DNA of 64,000 nucleotides from Aporrectodea caliginosa. Lineage: Eukaryota > Annelida > Clitellata > Crassiclitellata > Lumbricidae. The translations under genes and the position numbers were made by a program. Position 1 is the stretch's first letter. Every line of letters begins with the position of its first letter. The DNA lies in assembly GCA_020284085.1 (NCBI GenBank), contig JACEVL010000161.1:1526001-1590000 (forward strand). Direction: 5' to 3'. The notes below the pieces were generated by a model. That model saw only the letters and a list, made by a program, of their open reading frames with translations, was not told the origin of the DNA and ran no database searches. Shown here piece after piece: positions 39,290 to 49,197 of the stretch.

Positions 39290-40794
39290 GGACTAAACAC
39301 TGTACTTATGGTGGAAACAGTGCGGACGAAGTGACAAAAAGAGACATGAACGCTGTCTGCAGAACTGTTCGGATTGTCTATCAAGACATTGAAACTATAG
39401 TAGTTAGAAATATATATATATGCTCGAATGTAGAATCATAATGCCTAATTAAGTGAATTTTGCTTACAAGTAGAATCGAAAAATGAACAGAACTGTGACT
39501 AAAGAGGCGATGGCCTAGGACATGTATTATGCAGAGAAATTGCAGTAAGATTGTTTTTATAGTATCATTAATATGCGTAAGCTAATGCATAGGACTACCG
39601 CAGCAAATTAAGTAAGAAAAGTTAATACAGAACAGCACTGAAGAGATAAGAGTGACATAACCAAACAATGAGTGGTTAATGTAAAAGCATAATCGGCAAA
39701 AGAATTAATGTAAGCTGATGTAAAATTGGATTAAACGTAAATGGCATAGGTAACTGTGTATGTTAAGTCTAACAGACAGTGCGTTAACTAACCACTAAGA
39801 ATGAAACGCGGTTAAGTAAAAGTAGTAATTACTCGTAAGAATTGACAAAAGCCATGCATAGCGCATTAACTATAGGAACGCGTAACGTTAACGATTTGCT
39901 TTGATATTATGTGCTAGATTGATTTGTTGCAGTGACATTATGTAGTGCAAGTTAAAATGTTTAGAAATATTGTCTAACAGATTGATTAATTGTGTAGGCG
40001 CACGTATAGGCGCATAGTATTAACAGTTATTGTGCAGCACTGTATGTTAATCAAAGAGGAACATTATAGAGGATTACAGGCACGCTTAGGATTTAACCTA
40101 CGTATACAAGCAGACCTGTGTGGATTAACTATGAACACTGAGGCTATATATATATACCTAATCTGTGCATGTGGAATGAATGCCTGCAGATGAAGTTGAG
40201 GGTATATTTATCTGTACTGTGTAACTGCGAACGGAATGGAGCAACGCGGACACTAGTGGAACATTAACATAATATATGTCGGGATATGCATAGAAGTGAA
40301 TATGTGTATGAGCTGACTGACTGCATAAAGAAGATGCCAACTCTATGTGATGTGATGAAATGCGTGTGGATAAACGAACGTACATGGACTTTTGCATTAG
40401 TTGGACTCAAGTACGGGTCTTTACAGGTTGATGAACATTCGTAGAGATTTGCATAACTGTTTAGAATATGCATAATTAGCCGCTGATGGAAGGATGCGTA
40501 CGAATGAATGTACCCCTGTATGGCATGTGTACGACGTTGACGCCATATAGAGGAATCGGCCGAGGTCATGATCCCGCCGCCTGCGTGAAGCGCAGCCAGC
40601 CGCTGCCGAGAGAGATAAGCCAGATGCTATGAGACCCAGGGGAGTCTGCAAGCCTCCTGCACAAGGAAAGAGGAAAATGACGGAAAATAAGAAAGTTGAA
40701 CGGAAAACTTTACTAAGCCAGAATAAGTTGATGGGACCAATATTCTTGCTTAGTTCGAGCCCGTATAACAGGCTCAGCTGTACGTGGTAGAGGG
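39290..40794 (+). other. Non-coding 3' part of the retroelement
   Basis: About 1.5 kb, AT-rich, no frame over about 100 codons and no recognisable RT, RNase H, integrase or envelope. Purine-rich segments at 40665-40700 and GTAGAGGG at 40787-40794 precede the second LTR start and could serve as polypurine tract. Confidence 0.7.
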
Positions 40795-42751
40795 TGTAAG
40801 GCTGGTCTATCCTGCCTTACTAGGATTATATAGCGCCACAGATAATCTGCTGGTATTATATAGCGCTATTGGTAATAGAGAGATGGAGGAGGCAGAAATG
40901 CATAGGGCCGATGGATGCAGGCAGCGTCGAGCAGAGGCAGCCGAGCGCCGACCAATAGAAAGAGGCCGGAGCGGACAAGTGGCGCCGCCGTGCGGCGAAG
41001 CGACGGTTAAAACGGCCATACGCAGTAGTAACGCCAGCAGTCACCGGAAGACACCAGCGAGGATTAACTGGTCACGTGACTGCCCGTAGCCGGGAGATGC
41101 CAGATTTCCTTCCGAGGCTTCGAGAACCTTGCGAAGAAAGCGCAGTCGCAGTATTCAGTATTTAAGACAGGAGTCTTACGTGTTCTGTGAATTCATAAGA
41201 CAGGAGTCTTACTAAGTGTTGTTTGGAGTTAAGATGGAGATGAAACGCGTTTAAGGTACGACGCGTTCTGCACTATCTGAATCGCGTGGGCCTACGACGA
41301 GTTCTTTGGCACGACAGTGCACAAGAGAGCCGGAGAGATTGTGCCTACAGTCTTTGTTCACGCTGCGTTTACGATTGGAGTACGTTACCTGGAGGTAATT
41401 TCGACGCCGCTCACGTCAGACCGACAGTCTACGTTACCTGGAGGTAATTTCGACGCCGCTCAGTCACGTCAGACCGACGTCTACGCTACGCCTAATCCTG
41501 GATTACGAGACCTGGAGGTAATTTCGTAATTTCGACGTCGTTAATCCCTTCGCCTACGCAGTCATTGTCCCTATCTGTGCAGTACGTATGCTCACATACA
41601 CCGCTCCGTCAAACAGGACAGACGTCTATACGCCGCCTACGTGGACCGCTGCTGGAGTCCAGAGACGGGTACGAATAGAGCGAGAGGATCGACGCATCAG
41701 AACGGTATAGTGAACCTCTTTTTGGCTACACGACTGGTGTATTAGTAAGGGAGAAATTGAGGGAGAGGTTTTGCTTAATTGCACACACCGCCTGACTAAC
41801 AGACTGACGAATGTATGATTGTTGTGCATAACTGAATTGATTGAACATGTGTTGCTGAAGGATTGTCAGTATTGAAATATATTACGTGTATTGTGGATTA
41901 TTGTCGATTGTATTGAATAAGAGTAAAAATTGACATGTCTTTAAATTCTTTGTGTCCACTAGAAGGTGAGGGAGAAGGTATAGGCCCTAGCGATAGGCAT
42001 GCCCCGTTGACAGCCACAGACCCTAATACCACATTGATGGAGAGGATGTTGGATGGACTAGGTACGCTGTCTGGACAGGTAAGACAGAGTAATGAGAGTG
42101 GGGAACATAGGATGAACAGCCTAGTCAGTCAAATAAGACAAATAAATGATAGTGTGGAGCATAGGATGAAATAGCCCAAATACGACCAATGATAATGTAG
42201 ACCGGAGGCTGGATGATTTGGCCATGTCCTCTGCACAGGACTGGAACTCTCTAAACCGTCAGTTTGAAGAACTGGCCCATAGGCAGTTCGATATGGATGA
42301 AATACTATCCACATTAGTAGGCAGACCTACCGTGTTGACTACAGGTCCCATAAGTAGATTACGAGATGCAGAAGTAAGAGGTGAGCTCGCCCAATCAAAG
42401 GACCCAATTCGGTCCCGAACAGGACCGGATGCTGCCCCGACAGCAGCCGCGCCTTCACTATTGGCCACCACGTCAGGAAAGAAGGATAAGGGTATAAGTG
42501 ACCCAACAGGACCTGTAGGGCTTGAATCTGTGAGACGAAGTGCAAGACTGCTGGCCAAAGGCAGTCAACCGGTAAGGAGCACTTCGGTCTCCATTCCCTT
42601 GCATGTAACGTGGACTTCTGGTTCCGGTCGATTAGATGGCGGCGAGGACAACGCGGTCGAGATACTCCCCCAAATACACAGCGAACTAGCAACTCCTGGG
42701 GGAGGTTGCCCACGACAGACACAACGTCGAGAGGCGCAGACCAAGAGCGTT
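40795..42751 (+). repeat. Direct repeat, copy 2 of the retroelement start, truncated
   Basis: Nearly identical to 33687-35595. Differences: one extra G at about 40974, a roughly 47-base extra repeat unit near 41410-41460, an AATTTCGTAATTTCG duplication at 41520 and a rearranged gag junction at 42168-42200. Similarity ends after CCAAGAGCGTT; unrelated sequence follows. A 182-codon gag remnant (42218-42766) runs off the break. Confidence 0.9.
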
Positions 42752-42944
42752 TCAATAACGTGCTAGAACTTCATATCTCATTCGAAATACTCTGTTTCAC
42801 TGATGATAGGCTGACAACATTGTAAACGATATAAATCATTATATTAGGTTTATATTACAATTCATTATATGACATCACATTATATCTCATTAAACGTAAA
42901 CTACATGAAGTTACATATATATGAGGAAGGAAAAACTAATGTAC

Positions 42945-43198
42945 AAAGTAAAGACAGACAGACATAGAGAGCCAGAGGGAAACAAGAGAGACAAACAGAG
43001 ACAGCGACAGAAAGAGACAAAGACAGAGACAGAGAAAGCAAGACAGAAACAGATAGGCAGAAAAACAGAGAGGCAGAGAGAAACAGGGAGAGAGACAGAC
43101 AGACAGAAACACAGACAGAGACAGGAAGAGACACAGTCAGAGGCAGACAAAGAAAGACAGAAACAGAGAGGCAGAAACAGAGGAAGACAGAGAGAGCA
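42945..43198. repeat. Purine-rich (GACAGA)n tract
   Basis: ACAGAGACAGAGAAAGCAAG-type degenerate hexamers for about 250 bases, ending within ten bases of the exon-5 donor. Similar tracts occur at 61985-62276 and 62998-63245. Long open frames in both orientations are artefacts. Confidence 0.9.
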
Positions 43199-43204
43199 AC
43201 TAAC

Positions 43205-43373
43205 ATTGAGGACTTGTGAGGAGGAGCTGAGGAGATCTGCGCCTGGAATGAGATCGGATAGGAGACTGTGGAAGACTGGTACATCCTCCGAAAGAAACTT
43301 TGGAACATTCGCGTCGAGAAGAACCTGGATCAAGAGCTGCGTTTCCATCTCATGGCTGACCACCGGCTGTCCA
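43205..43373 (-). CDS. Dynein heavy chain exon 5: end of AAA1
   Basis: One base completing Ser from exon 4, then 56 codons. GQPVVSHEMETQLLIQVLLD, ANVPKFLSEDVPVFHSLLSD, LIPGADLLSSSSQVLN. It matches [LI]-[RL]-D-x-N-[VL]-P-K-F-L-x-x-D-[VL]-P-[VL]-F ... D-L-[FI]-P-G. Acceptor TTGCAG, donor AAT|GTTAGT. Confidence 0.97.
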
Positions 43374-43439
43374 CTGCAAACACACACATCTCATGGATAA
43401 CCAACAGAAAGGCTGAGATGAAATAGGTCTTATATGAGA

Positions 43440-43870
43440 CGGAAAAGGCTTGCCTGGGTTGGAAAAGGTCTTACCTTAGACAAAGGAGATGAAAAGTTAA
43501 ACTGAAATGAAAAGTTTAGCCTCAGATGGAAAAGGTTTACCTGAGATAAAATAGATTCAACCACAGATGAAACAAGTTTTATAACTTAGATTAAATAGGT
43601 TTTACCTTAGTTGAAATAGATTCAACCACAGATGAAACAAGTTTTATAACTTAGATTAAATAGGTTTTACCTTAGTTGAAATAGATCTTACCTAAGATGA
43701 AACATGTCTTATTTGAGATGGTAAAGGTCTTACCTGAGATGGAAAAGGGCTTACCTCAGACATAAAAGGTTTTACCTTAAATGAAACATGTCTTACCTAC
43801 GATTAAATATGTCTTATCTGAGATTGAAAAGGTCTTACCTCAGACAGAAAAGGTTTAACCTGCAAAGGTC
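43440..43870. repeat. Degenerate array whose sense strand repeats AGGTAAG (5' splice-site-like)
   Basis: Units of about 22-33 bases (GATGGAAAAGGTCTTACCTG and relatives), with a 66-base block duplicated at 43556-43680. On the gene's sense (minus) strand it offers AGGTAAG six times and AGGTAAA four times within 370 bases. The true exon-4 donor is CTCAG|GTACGA at 43950. Confidence 0.8.
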
Positions 43871-43950
43871 TTATATCTCTGAGAGAAAAGTCTCTATCTT
43901 GTCCGAGGTCTTACATAGAGTGGAAAATGTCGGTTTGTGATCGATCGTAC

Positions 43951-44030
43951 CTGAGCTGGAGCTGTCGTTTCTTTTGCCCAGACATCATCAGAACCGATTT
44001 GATCGCCCGCATCCCAAAGTCGTAATGGTC
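43951..44030 (-). CDS. Dynein heavy chain exon 4: AAA1 C-terminal part
   Basis: 26 codons plus two bases. DHYDFGMRAIKSVLMMSGQK then KRQLQL + S. D-H-Y-D-[FW]-G-[ML]-R-A-[IV]-K-[SA]-V-L is invariant in axonemal heavy chains. Acceptor GTGAAG, donor CTCAG|GTACGA. Confidence 0.99.
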
Positions 44031-44054
44031 CTTCACAAGCAATTCAACATAACA

Positions 44055-44079
44055 TTTTAATAATAATAATAATAATAAT

Positions 44080-44142
<63 letters not shown>

Positions 44143-44145
44143 CCT
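44055..44145. repeat. (AAT)n microsatellite
   Basis: About 28 AAT units with one TTT interruption, beginning about 25 bases upstream of the exon-4 acceptor in sense orientation. Confidence 0.95.
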
Positions 44146-44389
44146 ACCACTTTGTCCCGTTGGCATTTGAGACTCTTGGCCCAATTAACAGCAGTGGCCT
44201 GCTTTTCATCAGAGAGTTGGGGCGCTGTCTCTCTCGTATAACCGGGGATCCGAGAGAAACCTGCTATCTTTTCCAGCGCATTGCCATCATAATCCATCGC
44301 TTTAACGCCATCGCCTTCCTAGGCATCTTTTTGCCGCCTGATCTTGACGAGGTCTAGCCTTCCCAGAATGCATTTTTGTATCTCCGGAT

Positions 44390-44590
44390 AATTTTTATAA
44401 TTCCTGAGGGATCTGAGGTACCTCGGGGTAAAAAAATAATAATAATAATAACAACAACATTTTAAAATATAAATCATATAATAATAATAATAATAATACC
44501 TGAGGGATTAAAATGCCTGAGGGATTATAGATACCTTGGGTAAAATAAAAAAATAATAATAATAAATAATAATAACAATAATAATAGCTT
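44390..44590. repeat. Small element with CCTGAGGGAT...CCTTGGGTA blocks and AAT tails
   Basis: CTGAGGGATCTGAGGTACCT + CGGGG, CTGAGGGATTAAAATGCCTG + AGGGAT, then GATACCTTGGGTAAAATAAA, each followed by (AAT)n. Related to blocks at 22770 and 30655. Confidence 0.6.
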
Positions 44591-44782
44591 GACAACTTAA
44601 AGCATTAAGAGAAATAAAGCATTATGCAACTTAAGTGAAATTAAGTAATACGTTGATGACATAAAGTGCTAAGGTATTATCATCAGTTGCTATTGTTATC
44701 ATTATTGTTATTTTTACCAAAACGATATCAGGCTACTGTACCTGCTGTTTTTAAAAATAAAGGTATATTATTAAATATGGAC

Positions 44783-44969
44783 CTGTTGTGAGAGCTGTCT
44801 GCTGGCCAGCTGGTAGAGGCTGACGGCCTTGGCCGAGAGAGATCTGGCGGAGGAGAATCCCTCGGAGAAGAGAAGGATCTCTGCAATCTGGACGTAGTCT
44901 GGAACAACCATTGCCACCGGACGGAAGAAGAACTTCAGGTTATCCGGAAGCTCCACTCGACCGGCATAG
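44783..44969 (-). CDS. Dynein heavy chain exon 3: AAA1
   Basis: One base completing Ser from exon 2, then 62 codons. [66 protein letters not shown]-x-E-L-P-D-N-L-K-x-x-F-R-P-V-A-M-x-V-P-D-Y is the strongest dynein signature in the window. Acceptor TGTAAG, donor CAG|GTCCAT. Confidence 0.99.
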
Positions 44970-45039
44970 CTTACAGACACAAAGACAAAACGTATTTCAG
45001 TTATTTATTTAACGACAGAAGTGTATCTCTTAACAACAA

Positions 45040-45290
45040 CTGAATCACTGATTGATTTGCTCATCAAATCACTGATTGAATCACTGAAGCATTGATTGAA
45101 TCACTGATTGAATCACTCATCAAGTCATTTGAATTAATTGACTTAATCACTGTTTGAATGATTGAACCATGATTGACTCACTGAATGACTGAATCAATGA
45201 TTGAATCATTAATTGACTGAATCAATGATTGACTCACTGATGGAATCATTGATTGAATCAATTATTGAATCACTGATATAATCATGTTTT
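45040..45290. repeat. Degenerate TGATTGAATCAC repeat
   Basis: ATCACTGATTGAATCACTGA-type units for about 250 bases, ending some 30 bases from the exon-2 donor. Confidence 0.85.
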
Positions 45291-45319
45291 CAGAGCGGTT
45301 GAGGAAGAATCCTGTTTAC

Positions 45320-45388
45320 CTGGGATTCATGGTGATGAAGACTGCGCAGGACGGATTCAAACGAATGTCGCGCCCTTCAAAAACAAAC
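45320..45388 (-). CDS. Dynein heavy chain exon 2: AAA1
   Basis: 69 bases. FVFEGRDIRLNPSCAVFITM + NP, with split Arg and Ser codons at its two ends. F-x-F-E-G-[RT]-x-I-x-L ... C-[AG]-x-F-I-T-M-N-P matches the family exactly. Acceptor TTTCAG, donor CCCAG|GTAAAC. Confidence 0.99.
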
Positions 45389-45479
45389 CTGAAAAGAAAG
45401 GGACAGAGAGAGAGACATAGAATACTGAGTTTTACTCCAAATGCATTATGAAAATTGATAAGGAGGAAAAGAAAAATCA

Positions 45480-45680
45480 GAAGGAGTATGGAAAACAGAG
45501 GAGAAGGAGGAAAAGAAAGATCAGGAAGAGGAATAGAAACAGGAAGAAAAAATAACAGGAGGTGAAAGACAAAATGGAGAAGACGAGGAGGAGGAATGGG
45601 AGGGAAAAGAGGAAGAGGATGAATAGAAGGAAGAAGAAGAAGATGAATGGGAGGAAAAAGAGGAGGAGGATGACTTGTGT
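45480..45680. repeat. Purine-rich GAGGAAAAAGA tract
   Basis: AGGAAGAGGAAGAAGAAGAT-type sequence in the intron between exons 1 and 2. On the sense strand it is a long pyrimidine tract just after the exon-1 donor. Confidence 0.8.
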
Positions 45681-45689
45681 AATTGTGAC

Positions 45690-45838
45690 CTTGGTTGTTG
45701 ATGATCTTTGGCTGTTTTGATTGCATGCAGTTGCTGGGCAACAACTGATAGAACCTCTACGTCGATTCGGTTGAATTCGTCGAAGCAATACCAGCTTCCA
45801 GACTGAGACAGACCAGAGAAGAACTGACCCAACGTCTG
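45690..45838 (-). CDS. Dynein heavy chain exon 1 of the visible part: AAA1 Walker B
   Basis: 49 codons plus two bases. [48 protein letters not shown] + R. [MLI]-x-[KR]-F-F-x-G-L-x-Q-x-G-[AS][17 protein letters not shown][IV]-A-Q-Q is the AAA1 Walker B segment of dyneins. It is not the first exon of the gene: the P-loop of AAA1 and everything before it is missing. Acceptor TGTCAG, donor CCAAG|GTCACA. Confidence 0.99.
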
Positions 45839-45839
45839 A

Positions 45840-46745
45840 CATAACAACAAATCCATTAAATTACATTATTTCTATTACCATATAATCATTACAATATTAT
45901 TTGGTTAAATATTCAATACTAGATACACAGCATATTAAGCGATGGCACACCAAAACTAAGCCATAATCAGGTCAATTTCCAGAAGATCAGTCTCAGAGAG
46001 GCAGCCTTTGGTGGACAAGCAATTTGAAAAGGTAAGTCTTAGAGTAGAATAGAATGAAGCACAGCAGAATAGAATAGAGCAGAACAGGGTAGAACAGAAT
46101 AGGATAGAATAGAATAGAGTAACACACAGTAGAATAGAAATGAGTGGAATGGACGACCTCACTTGAAGTGACCATTCACTACGCCCTGGGCATTCTGAAA
46201 ATGGTGCCATAGAAACTGAATCTAATAATAGATCAGCTGAGTAGAGGAGACTATGTAACACAAGAGACAAGAAAGAAGTGGTCTAATCTAATCTAATCCA
46301 ATCCAATCATATCTAATCTAATCTAATCTAATCTAATCTAATCTAATCAAATCTAATCTAATCCAGTGTAATCTGCATTACAACAACGGCTAGGCCACCC
46401 TTGGACGAATGCAAAGCAGTTAAACGAAGCCTGTACATCCTATTCTATGCATTGATTCCGAAGCAATTCGCGGCCGTTAATAATTGTATAGTCACGAATG
46501 TAAGCCAATATCAATTTGTAGCCACCGTCACTACCTCAGTGTATAGACTTTTCACAACGTCGTCTAGGTCTATAGCCTAAAACAGGAAGAACGCTGAGCA
46601 GTTTGCCCGAAACTTGTAGAGGAACTTGCCATAAATTTAAGGTGACAATAATCTAGCTCTGCAGGGTGTTCTAAATTAGGTCATATGCAACTTTACATTT
46701 TGCCAAGGTTATACAGTTTGCATTTAGCTTATTCTAAAGCATATA
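45840..46745. other. Intron sequence without recognised gene; AATCT repeat at 46270-46372
   Basis: No dynein exon or other coding signal. CACACCAAAACTAAGCCATA + ATCAGGTCAAT at 45942 matches a block at 26136 (dispersed repeat). (AATAG)n at 46035-46135 and (AATCT)n at 46280-46372 are simple repeats. Confidence 0.6.
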
Positions 46746-46748
46746 TAA

Positions 46749-48738
46749 CACTGGACAACAAATTTTAACTTTTTTGTTGCTGCCTAAAAAACTTTAGCTG
46801 TTCTATATAGATTTTGGCACGCTGAATCCAGTGGTGTTCTCAGAATTTTTGTATCACGTCAGGTTTTTGAGAAAAATGGTTTGCAAGATTTTAAAAGAAA
46901 TGCCCAGAAAGTTACTTAGTGCATAGATTTCACTGGACAACAAATTTTAACTTTTCTTTGCTTCCTAAAAAACTTTAGCTGTTCTATATAGATTTTGGCA
47001 CGCTGAATCCAGTGGTGTTCTCGGAATATTTTTACCACGTAAGGTTTTTGAGAAAAATAGTTTGCAAGATTTTAAAAGAAATGCCCAGAAATTTACTTTT
47101 AGTGCATAGATTTCACTGGACAACAAATTTTAACTTTTTTTGCTTCCTAAAAAACTTTAGCTGTTCTATATAGATTTTGGCACGCTGAATCCAGTGGTGT
47201 TCTCAGAATTTTTGTATCACGTCAGGTTTTTGAGAAAAATGGTTTGCAAGATTTTAAAAGAAATGCTTAGAAAGTTACTTAGTGCATAGATTTCACTGGA
47301 CAACAAATTTTAACTTTTTTTGCTTCCTAAAAACTTTAGCTGTTCTATATAGATTTTGGCACGCTGAATCCAGTGGTGTTCTCGGAATATTTTTACCACG
47401 TAAGGTTTTTGAGAAAAATAGTTTGCAAGATTTTAAAAGAAATGCCCAGAAATTTACTTTTAGTGCATAGATTTCACTGGACAACAAATTTTAACTTTTT
47501 TTGCTTCCTAAAAAACTTTAGCTGTTCTATATAGATTTTGGCACGCTGAATCCAGTGGTGTTCTCAGAATTTTTGTATCACGTCAGGTTTTGAGAAAAAT
47601 GGTTTGCAAGATTTTAAAAGAAATGCCCAGAAAGTTACTTAGTGCATAGATTTCACTGGACAACAAATTTTAACTTTTCTTTGCTTCCCAACAAACTTTA
47701 GCTGTTCTATATAGATTTTGGCACGCTGAATCCAGTGGTGTTCTCAGAATTTTTGTATCACGTCAGGTTTTTGAGAAAAATGGTTTGCAAGATTTTAAAA
47801 GAAATGCCCAGAAAGTTACTTAGTGCATAGATTTCACTGGACAACAAATTTTAACTTTTCTTTGCTTCCTAAAAAACTTTAGCTGTTCTATATAGATTTT
47901 GGCACGCTGAATCCAGTGGTGTTCTCGGAATATTTTTACCACGTAAGGTTTTTGAGAAAAATAGTTTGCAAGATTTTAAAAGAAATGCCCAGAAATTTAC
48001 TTTTAGTGCATAGATTTCACTGGACAACAAATTTTAACTTTTTTTGCTTCCTAAAAAACTTTAGCTGTTCTATATAGATTTTGGCACGCTGAATCCAGTG
48101 GTGTTCTCAGAATTTTTGTATCACGTCAGGTTTTTGAGAAAAATGGTTTGCAAGATTTTAAAAGAAATGCTTAGAAAGTTACTTAGTGCATAGATTTCAC
48201 TGGACAACAAATTTTAACTTTTTTTGCTTCCTAAAAAACTTTAGCTGTTCTATATAGATTTTGGCACGCTGAATCCAGTGGTGTTCTCGGAATATTTTTA
48301 CCACGTAAGGTTTTTTGAGAAAAATAGTTTGCAAGATTTTAAAAGAAATGCCCAGAAATTTACTTTTAGTGCATAGATTTCACTGGACAACAAATTTTAA
48401 CTTTTTTTGCTTCCTAAAAAACTTTAGCTGTTCTATATAGATTTTGGCACGCTGAATCCAGTGGTGTTCTCAGAATTTTTGTATCACGTCAGGTTTTTGA
48501 GAAAAATGGTTTGCAAGATTTTAAAAGAAATGCCCAGAAAGTTACTTAGTGCATAGATTTCACTGGACAACAAATTTTAACTTTTCTTTGCTTCCCAACA
48601 AACTTTAGCTGTTCTATATAGATTTTGGCACGCTGAATCCAGTGGTGTTCTCAAATTTTTGTATCACGTCAGGTTTTGAGAAAAATGGTTTGCAAGATTT
48701 TAAAAGAAATGCCGAGAAATTTACTTAGTGCATAGATT
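46749..48738 (+). repeat. 181-bp tandem array, 11 units, with 5-unit higher-order repeat
   Basis: Unit starts (CACTGGACAACAAAT): 46749, 46931, 47114, 47294, 47475, 47654, 47835, 48018, 48198, 48381, 48561. Type A has CTCAGAATTTTTGTATCACG and type B has CTCGGAATATTTTTACCACG. Order is A B A B A A B A B A A. Private variants (AAATGCTTAG in units 3 and 8, CTTCCCAACAAAC in units 6 and 11) show that units 2-6 and 7-11 are a duplicated block of about 905 bp. Confidence 0.93.
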
Positions 48739-48779
48739 TACAATGTACTGTTATTTACTTTTTGGACATTTTAAAACTG

Positions 48780-48836
48780 AACAACCGCTGATTTGCGTTT
48801 GTATATATTGAATACAAACGCAAATCAGCGGTTGTT
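48780..48836. repeat. Perfect 25-bp inverted repeat with 7-base loop
   Basis: Left stem 48780-48804 (begins AACAACCGCTGATTTGCGTT), loop 48805-48811, right stem 48812-48836, no mismatch. Flanks continue as an imperfect inverted repeat (GGACATTTT / AAAAATGTCC). Confidence 0.97.
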
Positions 48837-49197
48837 GGGCAAAAAAATGTCCAAAAAAATCTTGCAAATCTATGCACATTGCATTCTCAAAAACCTTACG
48901 TGGTAAAAATATTCCGAGAACACCACTGGATTCAGCGTGCCAAAATCTATATAGAACAGCTAAAAAAGTTAAAATGTTGCAAAAAAAAGTTAAAATTTGT
49001 TGTCTTTAAAATCTTGCACTAAGTAACTTCTCTGGGCACGTTTAAAAATCTTGAGGAAAACCACTTTTTCTCAAAAAACCTGACGTGATACAAAAAATCT
49101 AGAACACCACTGGGATTTCAGCGTGCCAAAATCTATATAGAACGTGCTAAAGTTTTTTAGGCAGCAACTAAAAAGTTAAAATTTGTTGTCCAGTGTA

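Larger units (their letters stand above)
33687..42751 (+). mobile_element. LTR-type retroelement, one 7.1-kb unit plus truncated tandem copy, antisense to the dynein gene
   Basis: Unit 1 is 33687-40794. It starts TGTAAGGCTGGTCTATCCTG, and the same start recurs at 40795 after a purine-rich GTAGAGGG. The second copy (40795-42751) repeats not only the presumed LTR but also the leader and the first gag part, then stops abruptly at CCAAGAGCGTT. So this is LTR-internal-LTR followed by a cut internal region. Coding content is gag and protease only. No reverse transcriptase, RNase H or integrase is seen. LTR length (1.1 kb or less), primer-binding site and target duplication could not be fixed. Confidence 0.85.
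9092..45838 (-). other. DNAH: Axonemal-type dynein heavy chain gene, internal part (33 exons seen)
   Basis: Dynein heavy chains are about 4500-residue motors with a ring of six AAA modules and a stalk between AAA4 and AAA5. They drive ciliary beating (axonemal class) or cargo transport. Here the visible order is: AAA1 Walker B (CFDEFNRI) and ITMNP-S-YAGR-x-ELPDNLK; AAA2 P-loop GPTCGGKT; AAA3 P-loop GETGVGKT and FIDDLNMP; AAA4 P-loop GLDGMGKS; coiled-coil stalk and TNPPS tip; AAA5 start. Exon lengths sum to 5332 bases. All junction phases agree except around exon 20, which has one extra base. The N-terminal tail, linker, AAA1 P-loop, AAA5 rest, AAA6 and C-terminus are not in the window. Family is certain; the subfamily (DNAH paralogue) cannot be settled by eye. 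Whether this locus is functional is open because of the frame break and the retroelement. Confidence 0.97.
46747..49197. mobile_element. Foldback-type element: satellite array, hairpin, inverted arm
   Basis: Both ends are ACACTGGACAACAAATTTTA facing inwards, and both terminal units have the variant TTGCTGCCTAAAAAACTTTA absent from inner units. The left arm is 11 direct units of about 181 bp (46749-48738). The middle is a perfect 25-bp hairpin at 48780-48836. The right arm is two decayed units in reverse (48860-49197). No ORF. The structure resembles foldback/MITE-derived satellites; the class is not assigned. Confidence 0.85.

Noticed and set aside
42740..42830. Missing start of dynein exon 6 on the far side of the retroelement
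   Set aside because: I read the flank for about 8 in-frame codons preceded by an acceptor. Only weak, unconvincing short options were found, and no duplication of the left flank (TGTCCT) was seen.
42945..43400. Arg/Glu/Gln-rich 159-aa plus-strand ORF and Cys/Leu/Ser-rich minus-strand ORFs
   Set aside because: They come from the (GACAGA)n tract; the minus-strand ORF contains real exon 5 only from 43205 on.
45956..46270. Minus-strand ORF as a further AAA1 exon
   Set aside because: No match to the segment that should precede [11 protein letters not shown] (a C-S-[DE]-G-[LM]-[DN]-Y-like block) and no suitable donor phase.
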